The notes under the pieces are model-generated. The model had not been told where the DNA came from. It ran no database searches and saw only the letters and a program-made list of their open reading frames with translations. The translations under genes were made by a program, and so were the position numbers. Below, piece by piece: positions 25,051 through 33,532 of a stretch of 64,000 bases of DNA; position 1 is the first letter of the stretch, and the number at the start of each line of letters is the position of its first letter. The stretch comes from Stenotrophomonas beteli (GTDB taxonomy: Bacteria > Pseudomonadota > Gammaproteobacteria > Xanthomonadales > Xanthomonadaceae): positions 62,001 to 126,000 of the forward strand of contig NZ_LLXV01000015.1 of the NCBI RefSeq assembly GCF_001431665.1, read 5' to 3'.

Positions 25051-26757
25051 CTACTCGGGCAGGTGTCCCTGCTGCTTCCAGAAGTTCACCGCGAACGCAT
25101 GGTCTTTTGCGAAGTAGGGTGTTCTTCCTTTCAGTAGGCCCGAATTTGTGCCGCGCATTTCCCTTGCGCCACGCTTGAACAGTCGTAGTGCGTCGGCCAG
25201 CGCCTCCCCTCCGACAGGATCTATCTGAACCGGCGAGTCTTCAGTGCGCAGGTCTGCCTTGTAACGAATGTGAACGCGCTCCCGTCCATCCATGCAGGTC
25301 TCAATGCAGTAGTAGTAGCTTTCGATTACGCTGCTACCGTCGGTCTGTTGCAGTTCCCGTGAAAGGCGGAGCATGGGCTCCTCGCGGTCAGGCCCGCGTT
25401 TCTCTTGGCGAAAGGCAGCATGACAGTGACCCACCCAGAATCCGCAACGTTCACCATCGCCGTAGTCGTCGTATGGCTGGCAGATCGGAAGCGCCAGGAG
25501 ATCGCGTATCTCGGCCGCTGAAATTGTCTCCGTGGTCCTTTGGCGGTTCGATGCGCCTTCCTTAAGAAATCGCCACCCGTCGAGGATGAGTGCGATGAAG
25601 GGGGGCTGGATATCATGTGACTCCACCTCGTCCCATTCGCGCTGATCCTGTCCAGCATCGCTGCAGATGTACTTCAGTAGGCTCCAGCCAGATCCAGCAC
25701 CTCCTATGTAAGGGGCCGTGGTGCTGGCGGTTGCATCAGTGCGGCGCATTGCGAGGCGTGCAGCGATGTTCTTAGATGGATCTTCCATCTGCACGGTGTA
25801 TACGCGGGCGTCGGCGTCGGCGTCGGCGGTGCCCGCACTTGCTAGAAGTGAGATGCCGCTGCGGCGGAATTCATAGGTCCGGGTATCCATGGGAAGCATG
25901 TCTTCTCCACAAATGCGCAGCAGGCTTTCTGGACTGAAAGTGGCATCGCCAAACAGGTTCATTGTGCATTGCATCGGGTCCGGCGCTGACAGAGCCTCTG
26001 CACGGATGACGCTCTTTCCGGTAGTGAGCCTTTCCAGCATGGCTCCCGCGTCCAATGACCAGAAGCTGTCCGGACCCTCGGATTCGCGTAACAGACAATC
26101 GGGTTCGATGATCTGCTCAATTCCGTCGTCAATGATGGCTTCGTCGTCCATCCTGCGAATGCAGTGAACCGAGCCATCGAATTGCATGGAGTAGTCGGTC
26201 TGAATGAGAAGCGCTGCCTGGGTGTTCCCGACCACGTGCAGTTCCCCGTGGTTGTAGTCGCCCCAGAACAGCTCGCGGACCAGAAGGTTGCCGCCTACGC
26301 GGATTTCCTGTCCGCCGACGATGGCGTTGGTTGTCGTCAGGTCGCCCGAGACAAGCAATCCGCATGCGCCGTCGGTTTCAAGGCTGTGCACATGGCGTGC
26401 TATCTCTGCATTGCCGCGAACCAGGATGAAACGGATGTATGCGCCAAGATCTTCTTCCCGCCACGGGGCCAGCGGGTCGTCCAGGTCCAGCGTGTCGAGC
26501 TTGAGGTCGCCATCAACCAAGAGAATCAACTCATCGGGATCACCCCAGACGTATTGCTCTGGTGCGTATGTTGAGTCCTGCGGTACCTCGCCCTTGATGT
26601 CGGCGTATCGGACGACCTGAAAGGGGCAGGCTGCAGAAAGTCGCGTGGCAAGTTTCAGGGGCGTAATCGGGCGGTCTCCAGCCATTGCTGGTAACGCTGC
26701 GTCAAGCGGATCCGCGTCGTCGGGGAGCTGTGATGCCTGCTGGCTCGACTGCTGCAT
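25051..26757 (-). CDS. Large unrecognised soluble protein with beta-repeat region
   Basis: 568 residues, no signal peptide or membrane segment. Residues about 85-215 show short, regularly spaced beta segments rich in Gly, Val and Asp (LILLVDGDLKLDTL, RFILVRGNAEIA, LLVSGDLTTTNAIVGGQEIR, VGGNLLVRELFWGDYNHGEL), a pattern seen in beta-helical or bactofilin-like folds. The C-terminal half has CRF-type acidic and aromatic stretches (ALILDGWRFLKEG, SVIESYYYCIETCMDGRERV) with no recognised domain. Codon use and base composition are clearly less GC-rich than in core genes, suggesting acquisition. It lies between two paralogous membrane proteins on the same strand. Function not assignable. Confidence 0.7.
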   Translation of the reverse strand: MQQSSQQASQLPDDADPLDAALPAMAGDRPITPLKLATRLSAACPFQVVRYADIKGEVPQDSTYAPEQYVWGDPDELILLVDGDLKLDTLDLDDPLAPWREEDLGAYIRFILVRGNAEIARHVHSLETDGACGLLVSGDLTTTNAIVGGQEIRVGGNLLVRELFWGDYNHGELHVVGNTQAALLIQTDYSMQFDGSVHCIRRMDDEAIIDDGIEQIIEPDCLLRESEGPDSFWSLDAGAMLERLTTGKSVIRAEALSAPDPMQCTMNLFGDATFSPESLLRICGEDMLPMDTRTYEFRRSGISLLASAGTADADADARVYTVQMEDPSKNIAARLAMRRTDATASTTAPYIGGAGSGWSLLKYICSDAGQDQREWDEVESHDIQPPFIALILDGWRFLKEGASNRQRTTETISAAEIRDLLALPICQPYDDYGDGERCGFWVGHCHAAFRQEKRGPDREEPMLRLSRELQQTDGSSVIESYYYCIETCMDGRERVHIRYKADLRTEDSPVQIDPVGGEALADALRLFKRGAREMRGTNSGLLKGRTPYFAKDHAFAVNFWKQQGHLPE

Positions 26758-26872
26758 GATTTATCCCGGTTTGGCAGAGGCATATGCAGAGCAGCGACAG
26801 TGAAAGTATTGCCGGCGCTGTGGGCCTCGGGTCAGGTACTGTCCTTCGCCGGTCCGCTGCGGGTCCATGCAA

Positions 26873-27346
26873 CTATTCTGAAATGCGTAGGCCGTCTCTG
26901 CGCGTCTTCTCGCTGCGGAAGCCATGCGATGAGCTTATGAACGCCCGCCATGCGCTCACTGCCGACACCATGCACAGCGCCAGCAGCAATCCCAAGTCCA
27001 GCAGCAGCAACCACAGCAGGTGCATGCCGCGTACCGGCGGCTGATGCATGGCCGACAGCGCCCACGGCACCGACCACGCCAGCAGCAGAACGAAGGCGAT
27101 CAACAGGCGCAGCCACAGTCGTTTCAGTCTCCACGGCCGCACGATCAAGGCGGCCACGACCAGTTCAACCGTGCCCAGCAACGCGAACACGATGACGGTG
27201 CTGGTCGGGTAGGGCAGTTCGGCGCCTTCCAGTCGGTGCAGCAACCAGTAGTCCGGGGTGAAGCCGGCGTTGACCAAGGCCGCGATCAGCGCCAGCCAGG
27301 TCAGCGCGACCAGCAACCAGAACAGGCGGACGTAGCGTCTAGGCAT
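26873..27346 (-). CDS. Four-helix membrane protein, paralogue of the gene at 24607
   Basis: 157 residues starting MPRRYVRLFWLLVALTWLAL. Four hydrophobic helices, with NAGFTPDYWLL, LPYPTSTVIVFAL, WRLKRLWLRLL and SAMHQPPVRGMHLLW shared with the paralogue. The start at ATG 27346 gives an 8-base overlap with the upstream gene; an in-frame ATG 42 bases further up is possible but lies inside that gene. The C-terminal tail SSSHGFRSEKTRRDG is hydrophilic. Function unknown. Confidence 0.68.
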   Translation of the reverse strand: MPRRYVRLFWLLVALTWLALIAALVNAGFTPDYWLLHRLEGAELPYPTSTVIVFALLGTVELVVAALIVRPWRLKRLWLRLLIAFVLLLAWSVPWALSAMHQPPVRGMHLLWLLLLDLGLLLALCMVSAVSAWRAFISSSHGFRSEKTRRDGLRISE

Positions 27347-27740
27347 TGGCGATGTCCGTGCTGGCAGGCAGGCGGTTGTGTGATGCATACCACGCGGTCA
27401 GGGCGATCGCGGCCAGTGCCAGCAGGCCGGGCCCGACGGTGAAGTAAAGCAGGCGCAGCGGGTGGTTGTGCATCAGCGTCCAGCTGGCGAACGCCAAAGG
27501 AATCGTCAGGACCAGCAGCTTGGCAAACAGTGGCCGCAGCACCGCGATCAGCGGCTGGGCGGCAATGAACATCCAGAACAGATAGAACTGGGCGATGCCC
27601 AGGCCGATGTCGCGATGCGAAGTGAAGCCGAAATGGTCGCGATACGCGTTCATTCCCAGCGGAATCAGTACCCAGTACAGCAGGGCTACCAGCAGATGCA
27701 GCAGCAGGGCGATCAACAGGGGCGTGCCGCGAAGGAACAT
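27339..27740 (-). CDS. Four-helix membrane protein, first gene of the cassette
   Basis: 133 residues with four hydrophobic segments (PLLIALLLHLLVALLYWVLI, IAQFYLFWMFIAAQPLIAVL, LFAKLLVLTIPLAFASWTLM, YFTVGPGLLALAAIALTAWY). The motif MHNHPLRLLY sits where the other two membrane proteins have MHQxPVRxxH, so it may be a distant relative. No family was recognised. Transcribed toward the 568-residue gene; upstream is tRNA-Gly copy 3 on the other strand. Confidence 0.65.
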   Translation of the reverse strand: MFLRGTPLLIALLLHLLVALLYWVLIPLGMNAYRDHFGFTSHRDIGLGIAQFYLFWMFIAAQPLIAVLRPLFAKLLVLTIPLAFASWTLMHNHPLRLLYFTVGPGLLALAAIALTAWYASHNRLPASTDIANA

Positions 27741-27809
27741 GGGTGCACGGGACTGGGCGGGGCAGCGTACTCCAGTGCGGACGCCCGTGACCGCGTGATG
27801 TGAAGACTG

Positions 27810-27838
27810 TTGACGACGTGAAGGAATTTGGACACAAT
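27810..27838 (+). promoter_or_regulatory. Promoter of tRNA-Gly copy 3
   Basis: TTGACG (27810-27815), 17-base spacer, CACAAT (27833-27838). Duplicate of the promoter at 19849. Confidence 0.6.
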
Positions 27839-27870
27839 AGCGCTCCTTCGACGCAGGTCGAACGGAATCT

Positions 27871-27946
<76 letters not shown>

Positions 27947-27953
27947 GATTCTA

Positions 27954-27980
27954 CAGGGCCCCGGTAGGGGCCTTGTTTTT
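27954..27980 (+). terminator. Terminator after tRNA-Gly copy 3
   Basis: Stem CAGGGCCCC / GGGGCCTTG (one G-T pair) with loop GGTA and TTTTT at 27976-27980. It differs in sequence from the terminators of copies 1 and 2, so the repeat ends at or just after the tRNA. Confidence 0.75.
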
Positions 27981-28088
27981 CTCCCGCCATGGCAGGGCGG
28001 GGCACGTTGGCCCACAAGGCTTTGCGCGCAGTCAGAAAAGTGAAATCGCTGGTGTGTTTTCCGGATTTCCGGTACCATGTCGGCTTAC

Positions 28089-28164
<76 letters not shown>

Positions 28165-28176
28165 TGTTCCGACAGG

Positions 28177-28193
28177 CCCCATCATGGGGTTTT
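28177..28193 (+). terminator. Short hairpin after tRNA-Gly copy 4
   Basis: CCCCAT-C-ATGGGG followed by TTTT. Weak terminator candidate; the tRNA-Cys downstream may be co-transcribed. Confidence 0.4.
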
Positions 28194-28230
28194 GTCTTGT
28201 CAGGGCTCTGGTCCTGGCGCGCAGTACGTT

Positions 28231-28304
28231 GGCCTCATGGCAGAGTGGCTATGCACCGGATTGCAAATCCGTTTACAGCGGTTCGATTCCGCTTGAGGCC
28301 TCCA
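28231..28304 (+). tRNA. tRNA-Cys(GCA)
   Basis: Acceptor GGCCTCA pairs with TGAGGCC (28294-28300), discriminator T, encoded CCA. Anticodon loop TTGCAAA gives GCA. It follows tRNA-Gly as cysT follows glyW in E. coli. Confidence 0.96.
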
Positions 28305-28312
28305 ATTGAAAA

Positions 28313-28338
28313 GCCCTGACTTCGGTCAGGGCTTTTTT
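28313..28338 (+). terminator. Terminator after tRNA-Cys
   Basis: Perfect 8-bp stem GCCCTGAC / GTCAGGGC with the stable TTCG loop and TTTTTT. Confidence 0.92.
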
Positions 28339-28384
28339 GTTTGTACCGGGTGCCCCTCTGTGCGGCGCCTTGTCGATCGTCGAC

Positions 28385-28840
28385 CTACGGCTCTGCCTGC
28401 ATCGCGCAGGTGTCCAGCAAGGGCAGCAGGCCCTGCGTACTGAACGTGTTGCGTGCAACGCTGTCGCGCGCGGTAACGCGCTGGCCACCGGCACGGATCT
28501 GCTCGAGGATCACGGCCGTGTCGCGATCCAGGATGATCCTTCGATCGCTTGCTTCAGGATGAGCGTCCACCTGTACACCGATCCCGGCGTTGCCAACCTC
28601 ACTGAACGACACGCCGATGGTGGGCGCCAGCCCCGGCTCGAAGATGAAGAACGGGTAGGGGCGTGAGGCGGCGAGCGGAAAGACCGCGCATCCGCCGACG
28701 CTCCCGTCGGTTGCCTCCTTCCGCACCAGTGTCCACGCCGACGATGCGCCTGCGGTCGTACCGTCATCCGCGCGCACCGGTTGCATGCCGAGGACAGCGG
28801 CGATGGAGGTGGCAGTGATGAGCAGGGCGTAGCGATTCAT
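28385..28840 (-). CDS. Hypothetical secreted protein
   Basis: 151 residues. A signal peptide is evident (MNRYALLITATSIAAVLGMQ followed by PVRADDG, cleavage expected after ADA-like VRA). The mature part has two widely spaced cysteines (GGCAVFPL and DTCAMQAEP) that could pair. The region FIFEPGLAPTIGVSFSEVG followed by IILDRDTAVILEQIRAGG has a beta-rich pattern seen in periplasmic invasion-associated-like proteins, but no family is claimed. The start at 28840 was chosen for the signal peptide; an upstream extension is Pro/His-rich and unlikely. Confidence 0.65.
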   Translation of the reverse strand: MNRYALLITATSIAAVLGMQPVRADDGTTAGASSAWTLVRKEATDGSVGGCAVFPLAASRPYPFFIFEPGLAPTIGVSFSEVGNAGIGVQVDAHPEASDRRIILDRDTAVILEQIRAGGQRVTARDSVARNTFSTQGLLPLLDTCAMQAEP

Positions 28841-28864
28841 GACGATCCTTGTCGTGGCGGCTGG

Positions 28865-28890
28865 CGAGGGTGGCGGGCGAGGGTGGCGGG
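28865..28890. repeat. 13-bp tandem repeat, two copies
   Basis: CGAGGGTGGCGGG occurs twice in a row, followed by a partial third copy (CGAG). It lies upstream of the secreted-protein gene on the minus strand, where copy-number change could alter expression. Confidence 0.7.
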
Positions 28891-29051
28891 CGAGTGGATG
28901 CGCAGTATGGCCCGGCGGGTGCACGCCGGCATGCGTCCAGTCTCATTTCCCCGCGACATGGCAAGGCGCTATGGTCGGGTTCCAAGTCTTAGGGAGCTGC
29001 AATGGCGAGCAAGGACATGAACGACCGTGGCACGCAGCCGGCAGGCCGGCA

Positions 29052-29321
29052 ATGAACAAATCCTCTGCGGAAGTACGCTGGCTGACGTTCCGGCTGATGA
29101 ACGGCCAGTCGATCGGGCCGGACCGTTTGAAGGACGGCTGGGTGGTCGCATCGGAAACCCGCCACTGCGGCGTGCGCCGTGAGGCCATCGAAGGTGCCGG
29201 CGTGGTCTATGCGCTGTATGCCCCGGCCAACCTGGCCTCGCCACGACGCGCGGAAATGCGCATGCGCGAATTCCTGATGAGCTCCGGCTACACGTTCACG
29301 ATGGGCACGCTGGGCGGCTGA
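29052..29321 (+). CDS. Hypothetical protein, 89 residues
   Basis: Starts MNKSSAEVRWLTFRLMNGQS and ends SSGYTFTMGTLGG; no signal or membrane segment, no recognised domain. Codon use is typical of the genome. The ribosome site directly before the ATG at 29052 is weak, whereas a good site (AGGGAG, 28992-28997) precedes an ATG at 29003 in another frame that would encode a 59-residue peptide overlapping this gene. That short frame has poorer codon use and may be a leader coupled to this gene. Confidence 0.5.
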   Translation: MNKSSAEVRWLTFRLMNGQSIGPDRLKDGWVVASETRHCGVRREAIEGAGVVYALYAPANLASPRRAEMRMREFLMSSGYTFTMGTLGG

Positions 29322-29431
29322 CGCCGCCCGCTTTCGTTTACGGGCGCACGGCAAGGGATTGGCAGGGGTCCCGACCGGGCCGCGTGCATTGTGCAGCACC
29401 CTGGTGGTCAGGCCGCTGCGACACGTTGCGC

Positions 29432-30508
29432 TCAACGCTGGATTGCCTTCAAGGCGTCGACAACCTGTGCTTCAGAGAAGCCACAATGCCCTTCCCCCAC
29501 TGGCGGCAGCACGCGCGGCAAGGGCCGCGCGCCGGCGCGTGCAGCCATCTGCGGATACACCGCCTGCATGTGCGGCACGATGGTCGGGTCGTTGTGATTG
29601 AACTGGATCACCAGCGGTCGCTTCAGTGCGCCGGTCATGGCCAGCGCCTTGCGGACCCGCGCCTGCGCCGCAGGAACAGCGCGGATACGCTGCACGCCGG
29701 CATTGAACGCGGTGTCATCGCCAAAGCCGCTGTAGATCACGCCGATGTTGCCAATCGGCATGCCGCCGCTCCGTGTCGCCAGTTCGTGCAGGACCAGCGC
29801 GTGCAGGCTGATCGTGCCGGCCAGTGCATCAGCGGAGACCTGCAACCGCCGCGCCAGCAACGCGGCATGCGACGGATCGTGCTGCAGTGCATTGGCAATG
29901 CCCTGGTACACCTCGCCCTGCGGCAGCGCGGCGGCGTCGCGCGATACCAGGCCGGCGGGCGGCAGCCCATCGGCCTTGGGGAAGAAATAATCGAATGCGA
30001 CCAGCGTGGTCAGCAGATCGGCCGCGATCTGTTCGCCACTGAGATTGGCGCCGCACAGCGATACACCGCCCGCGTAGTGCTGCGGGAAGCGTTCGAGGCT
30101 GCCGATGGTCACGGCACCGCCCATCGAGAATCCCAGCATCCAGGTGTGGCGGACGTGCTTGAGGTGACCCACTGCCTGCTGGCGCAGGCGTTCCGTATCG
30201 GCGATCGCATCGGCCACCGCCCAGCCCTGGCTGGCATAGGCGCTCTGCGCGACGGCGTAACCGGCTGCCAGCAGTGGTGCGGTGCTGTCATTGGCCGCCA
30301 TGGGGGCGGTACGCGGCACGCCGACCGGTTCGTAGCCATGGGCCAGCATTACCAGGTCGCCATTCCAGCCGGCCGGCACATCCAGCCGCCACGGTGCGCC
30401 CTGCAGCTCACCGCTGAGTGTGCGTGCCGCTGTGGGCGCTGCCGCCAGCAAGGTCGTCGAAGGCAACAGCAGGCCCAGGGCAAGAGCACATCGAAGCAAG
30501 GGGCGCAT
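29432..30508 (-). CDS. Secreted alpha/beta hydrolase
   Basis: 358 residues with a signal peptide (LALGLLLPSTTLLAAAPTAA). The serine-hydrolase nucleophile elbow is GFSMGG with Ser128, the oxyanion region is MLAHGYEP, and a late His in GEGHCGF could complete the triad, with an acid in the NHNDPTIVP stretch. The substrate is unknown. Start at ATG 30508 keeps a compact signal peptide; in-frame ATGs at 30517 and 30556 are possible. Divergent from nothing nearby; the LysR gene upstream is on the same strand. Confidence 0.78.
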   Translation of the reverse strand: MRPLLRCALALGLLLPSTTLLAAAPTAARTLSGELQGAPWRLDVPAGWNGDLVMLAHGYEPVGVPRTAPMAANDSTAPLLAAGYAVAQSAYASQGWAVADAIADTERLRQQAVGHLKHVRHTWMLGFSMGGAVTIGSLERFPQHYAGGVSLCGANLSGEQIAADLLTTLVAFDYFFPKADGLPPAGLVSRDAAALPQGEVYQGIANALQHDPSHAALLARRLQVSADALAGTISLHALVLHELATRSGGMPIGNIGVIYSGFGDDTAFNAGVQRIRAVPAAQARVRKALAMTGALKRPLVIQFNHNDPTIVPHMQAVYPQMAARAGARPLPRVLPPVGEGHCGFSEAQVVDALKAIQR

Positions 30509-30646
30509 CGGGGTCATTCCATGCGGGAATGGCGCCGAGCATAGAGGAATTCGCACGGATCACCCGCCACTTCGTTGCACCGGCCGCGGAAGAGGGCTTC
30601 GTGGTGATGCGCTACACCGAGGCAGGCCCGGCATAGCGCGGTCGGT

Positions 30647-31564
30647 TCAGTCGGCGATGGCCGGCTTGCCCTCGGTAGCGGTCTGCACCAGCGTCCTGCG
30701 GAAGGTCTCGACCAGCGGGCGCAGGTTGATGCGGTGCCAGGCCGCCCACAGCGGTGTGCGGTAGCTGAACCACGGCAGCTCGCGCAGCACCACGCCCTCC
30801 GGTGCCTGGTGGTCCAGGCTGCGCTGGATTGTGGTCAGGCCCAGCCCGGCGGCAACCAGGCCGAGCGCGGCCAGCGGCTCGGTCGCCTCCATGGCGATGG
30901 TCGGGGTGAAACCGGCCTTCGCGCAGGCGGCGATGAAGGTGTCATGGCGCAGCGCGCTTTCCTTGTGCATCACGCCGATCCACTGCTGGCTGGCCAGATC
31001 CTCGGGCGTGATGGTCCCTGCGCTGGCCAGTGGGTGGCCGGCCGGCAGCGCCAGCAGCATCGGATCGTTCAGCACCTGCGTGGCTTCCAGGTCCGGATCG
31101 TCGAACGCCGGTGGTTCGCAGACCAGGGCGATGTCCAGGCTGCGTTGGCGCAGGCCTTCCAGCTGCACGTCCGACTGCTGGTTGTACAGCGCGATGTGCA
31201 CGGCAGGACGGTCGCCGCGCAGTTCGCGCAGGGCGGTGGGCAATACGCCGGAGTGCATCGCGTATTCCAGGTAGCCGATGCACAGGCCGCCCTCGTCGCC
31301 GCGGCCCAGCCGGCGCGCCAGTGATTCCAGCCGGTTGGCGTGGGTCAGCAGGGCGCGCGCCTCGGCCAGGAAGGTGCGGCCATCGGCGGTCAGCCGGATG
31401 CGCTGTTGCGAGCGTTCGAACAGCTGCAGTTCCAGCCTTTCCTCCAGCTGGGCGATCTGCCGGCTGAGCGGGGATTGGGAGATGTGAAGGCGCTCGGCGG
31501 CGCGGCCGACGTGTTCATCTTCGGCGACGGCCACGAAATAGCGCAGTTGACGCAGATCGAGCAT
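30647..31564 (-). CDS. LysR-family transcriptional regulator
   Basis: 305 residues. N-terminal winged helix-turn-helix (MLDLRQLRYFVAVAEDEHVG then RAAERLHISQSPLSRQIAQL) and a C-terminal effector-binding domain. It is divergent from the aldo/keto reductase and SRPBCC genes with 103 bases between, the usual layout for a LysR regulator controlling its neighbour. The shared region contains TTGATAAATTATGTC, a partly symmetric A/T-rich sequence that could hold the T-N11-A-type site. Confidence 0.93.
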   Translation of the reverse strand: MLDLRQLRYFVAVAEDEHVGRAAERLHISQSPLSRQIAQLEERLELQLFERSQQRIRLTADGRTFLAEARALLTHANRLESLARRLGRGDEGGLCIGYLEYAMHSGVLPTALRELRGDRPAVHIALYNQQSDVQLEGLRQRSLDIALVCEPPAFDDPDLEATQVLNDPMLLALPAGHPLASAGTITPEDLASQQWIGVMHKESALRHDTFIAACAKAGFTPTIAMEATEPLAALGLVAAGLGLTTIQRSLDHQAPEGVVLRELPWFSYRTPLWAAWHRINLRPLVETFRRTLVQTATEGKPAIAD

Positions 31565-31585
31565 AAGACCGTCCGGGACTCAAGG

Positions 31586-31614
31586 TTGATAAATTATGTC
31601 TTGGACAGTCTGAT
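31586..31614 (+). promoter_or_regulatory. Candidate promoter of the aldo/keto reductase gene
   Basis: TTGATA (31586-31591), 17-base spacer, TCTGAT (31609-31614), 53 bases before the ATG. The -10 match is moderate. Overlaps the A/T-rich region expected to bind the divergent LysR regulator. Confidence 0.4.
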
Positions 31615-31667
31615 CGGGCAACCCTAGCCTAGGCCTCAACCTCAACAACCTCCCCAAGGGGAACCCC

Positions 31668-32687
31668 ATGAGCATCAACACGCTGCTGGCCGGCAAGACC
31701 CTCGGCTTCGGTACCGCGCCGCTGGGCAACATGTTCCGTGACATTCCGGAAGCCGAGGCCCAGGCCACGGTCGACGCGGCCTGGGAACAGGGCACCCGCT
31801 ATTTCGATACGGCCCCGTTCTATGGCGCTGGCCTGGCCGAGATCCGGCTCGGCGACGCGCTGGCCAAGCGCAACCGCGACGACTTCGTGCTCAGCACCAA
31901 GGTCGGCCGCCTGATCCTGGACGAAGTGGAAGACACCAGTGCCCGCGACCTTGGCGAGAAGGGCGGCCTGTTCGTCGCCGGCCGCCCCAACAAGCTGGTC
32001 AACGACTACTCGGCCGATGCCACCCTGCGCTCGATCGATGACAGCCTCAAGCGCCTGAAGACCGATCGCCTCGATATCGTCTGGGTGCATGACATCGCCC
32101 AGGACTTCTACGGCGATGAGTGGCTGTCGTACTTCGAGACCGCACGCCGCGGCGCCTTCAAGGTGCTGACCCGCCTGCGCGAGGAAGGCGTGATCAAGGC
32201 CTGGGGCCTGGGCGTCAACCGTGTCGAGCCGATCGAGCTGACCCTGGACCTGGACGAAGCCCGTCCGGACGGCTTCCTGCTGGCCGGCCGCTACTCGCTG
32301 CTCGACCACGAGCGTGCACTGCAGCGGGTGATGCCCAAGGCGGCCGAACGCAATACCGGCATCGTGGTCGGCGGTCCGTACAGCTCCGGCGTACTGGCCG
32401 GTGGCAGCCACTTCGAGTACCAGAAAGCGTCGCCGGAGATCCTGGCCAAGGTCGAGCGCATCAAGGCCATCGCGGCCGAGTACGGCATCAGCATCAAGGC
32501 GGCCGCCCTGCAGTTCTCGCTGGCCAACCCGGCAGTGGCGGCGGTGATTCCGGGCGCCAGCCGACCCGAGCGCATCGCCGAAGACTACGCCGCACTGAAG
32601 GAAATCATTCCTGCCGGATTCTGGCGGGAACTGCGCGCCCAGGGCCTGGTCGCGGCCAACGCCCCGCTGCCGATCGACAACATCTGA
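31668..32687 (+). CDS. Aldo/keto reductase (D-threo-aldose dehydrogenase-like)
   Basis: 339 residues, NAD(P)-dependent TIM-barrel oxidoreductase. The catalytic tetrad is visible: Asp and Tyr in FDTAPFYGAG, Lys in STKVGRL and His in WVHDIAQD. The C-terminal GASRPERIAEDYAAL is typical of cofactor binding in the family. The sequence resembles the branch containing D-threo-aldose/L-fucose and pyridoxal dehydrogenases; the exact substrate is not assigned. A ribosome site (GGGGAA) precedes the ATG. The SRPBCC gene follows after 20 bases. Confidence 0.9.
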   Translation: MSINTLLAGKTLGFGTAPLGNMFRDIPEAEAQATVDAAWEQGTRYFDTAPFYGAGLAEIRLGDALAKRNRDDFVLSTKVGRLILDEVEDTSARDLGEKGGLFVAGRPNKLVNDYSADATLRSIDDSLKRLKTDRLDIVWVHDIAQDFYGDEWLSYFETARRGAFKVLTRLREEGVIKAWGLGVNRVEPIELTLDLDEARPDGFLLAGRYSLLDHERALQRVMPKAAERNTGIVVGGPYSSGVLAGGSHFEYQKASPEILAKVERIKAIAAEYGISIKAAALQFSLANPAVAAVIPGASRPERIAEDYAALKEIIPAGFWRELRAQGLVAANAPLPIDNI

Positions 32688-32707
32688 GCGCCCAAGGAGA
32701 CATTCCC

Positions 32708-33118
32708 ATGGCAACTGCTTCTGTATCCATCACCGTGCCGACCCCGGCCAACCAGGTCTGGAACCTCATCGGCGGCTTCGATTCACTGCCCGACTGGCTT
32801 CCGTACATCCCCCGGAGCACGCTCAGTGAAGGTGGTCGCGTGCGCCATCTGGCCAATCCCGATGGCGATGCCATCGTCGAGCGCCTGGAAGCCTTCGATC
32901 AGGCTGATCGCAGTTACACCTACTCGATCCTGCAGGCGCCGTTCCCGGTCACCGGCTATCGCTCCACCCTGCGTGTGGTCGAGCAGGGCGGCGGTTCGCG
33001 GATCGACTGGTCCGGTGAGTTCACTGCGGTGGGCGTCAGCGACGAAGAAGCGTCCGCGCTGTTCGAGGGCATCTATCGCGATGGCCTGAAGGCGCTGGAA
33101 ATCACGCTGGCCGGGTGA
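32708..33118 (+). CDS. SRPBCC-fold (START/Bet v1-like) protein
   Basis: 136 residues. The pattern at the start (SITVPTPANQVWNLIGGFDS followed by LPDWLPYI) and the end (LFEGIYRDGLKALEITLAG) is that of the polyketide cyclase/SRPBCC family, which has a hydrophobic ligand pocket. The AAGGAGAC ribosome site precedes the ATG. Probably co-transcribed with the reductase and controlled by the divergent LysR regulator. Ligand unknown. Confidence 0.85.
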   Translation: MATASVSITVPTPANQVWNLIGGFDSLPDWLPYIPRSTLSEGGRVRHLANPDGDAIVERLEAFDQADRSYTYSILQAPFPVTGYRSTLRVVEQGGGSRIDWSGEFTAVGVSDEEASALFEGIYRDGLKALEITLAG

Positions 33119-33204
33119 ATGCCCGTGTGGCGTTGACTGCATGCAGACGCCCCGGCCGGTCCGGGGCGTTTGCGTGTCCGTGCGGGGGGCGCCGGTCCAC
33201 CGCA

Positions 33205-33450
33205 GGCGACGCGATGCATGGGAAAGTCCATTGCCTGCTTCGGATTGCCCTGCACGATCTCGATGCGCGCATGCGCGCGCTGGTCGTCGAGGCGCCGGTA
33301 GTGGATACGCTGTGGGACGTCGTGGGCGGGATTCTCGAACACGGCTTCATTGCCATCGACCCGGGGGGCGTTGAAGTCTGTGGCCCTTCTGGCCAGAGGG
33401 CAGGGCGGTCAGCACCAGGCGGCCGTCGTCCAGAGCGCCCGCGGGATCAC
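33205..33450 (-). pseudogene. Degraded DUF6265-family gene remnant
   Basis: On the minus strand one frame reads DDGRLVLTALPSGQK near 33440-33390 and then stops. The adjoining part continues in another frame as ATDFNAPRVDGNEAVFENPA then HDVPQRIHYRRLDDQRAHAR and MDFPMHRVACGG (to about 33205). FENPxHDxPQRIxYRR and DFPMxRV are recognisable features of DUF6265 proteins, with an upstream LxTALPSGQ segment. So the order is right, but a frameshift near 33390, loss of the N-terminal half and absence of a proper stop leave only a relic. Family recognition is from memory of the motif. Confidence 0.6.
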
Positions 33451-33532
33451 GCGGCCAGTGCCGTCCTTTCCAGTGTTGATTCCGATACGATCTGTCGCAT
33501 TGAGCTTGTCTCGCTTGACCCGGAGTCCCGTC

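Noticed and set aside
29384-30544. Plus-strand 386-codon frame opposite the hydrolase gene
   Set aside because: The minus-strand product has a signal peptide and a serine-hydrolase elbow; the plus-strand frame has neither start signal nor motif.
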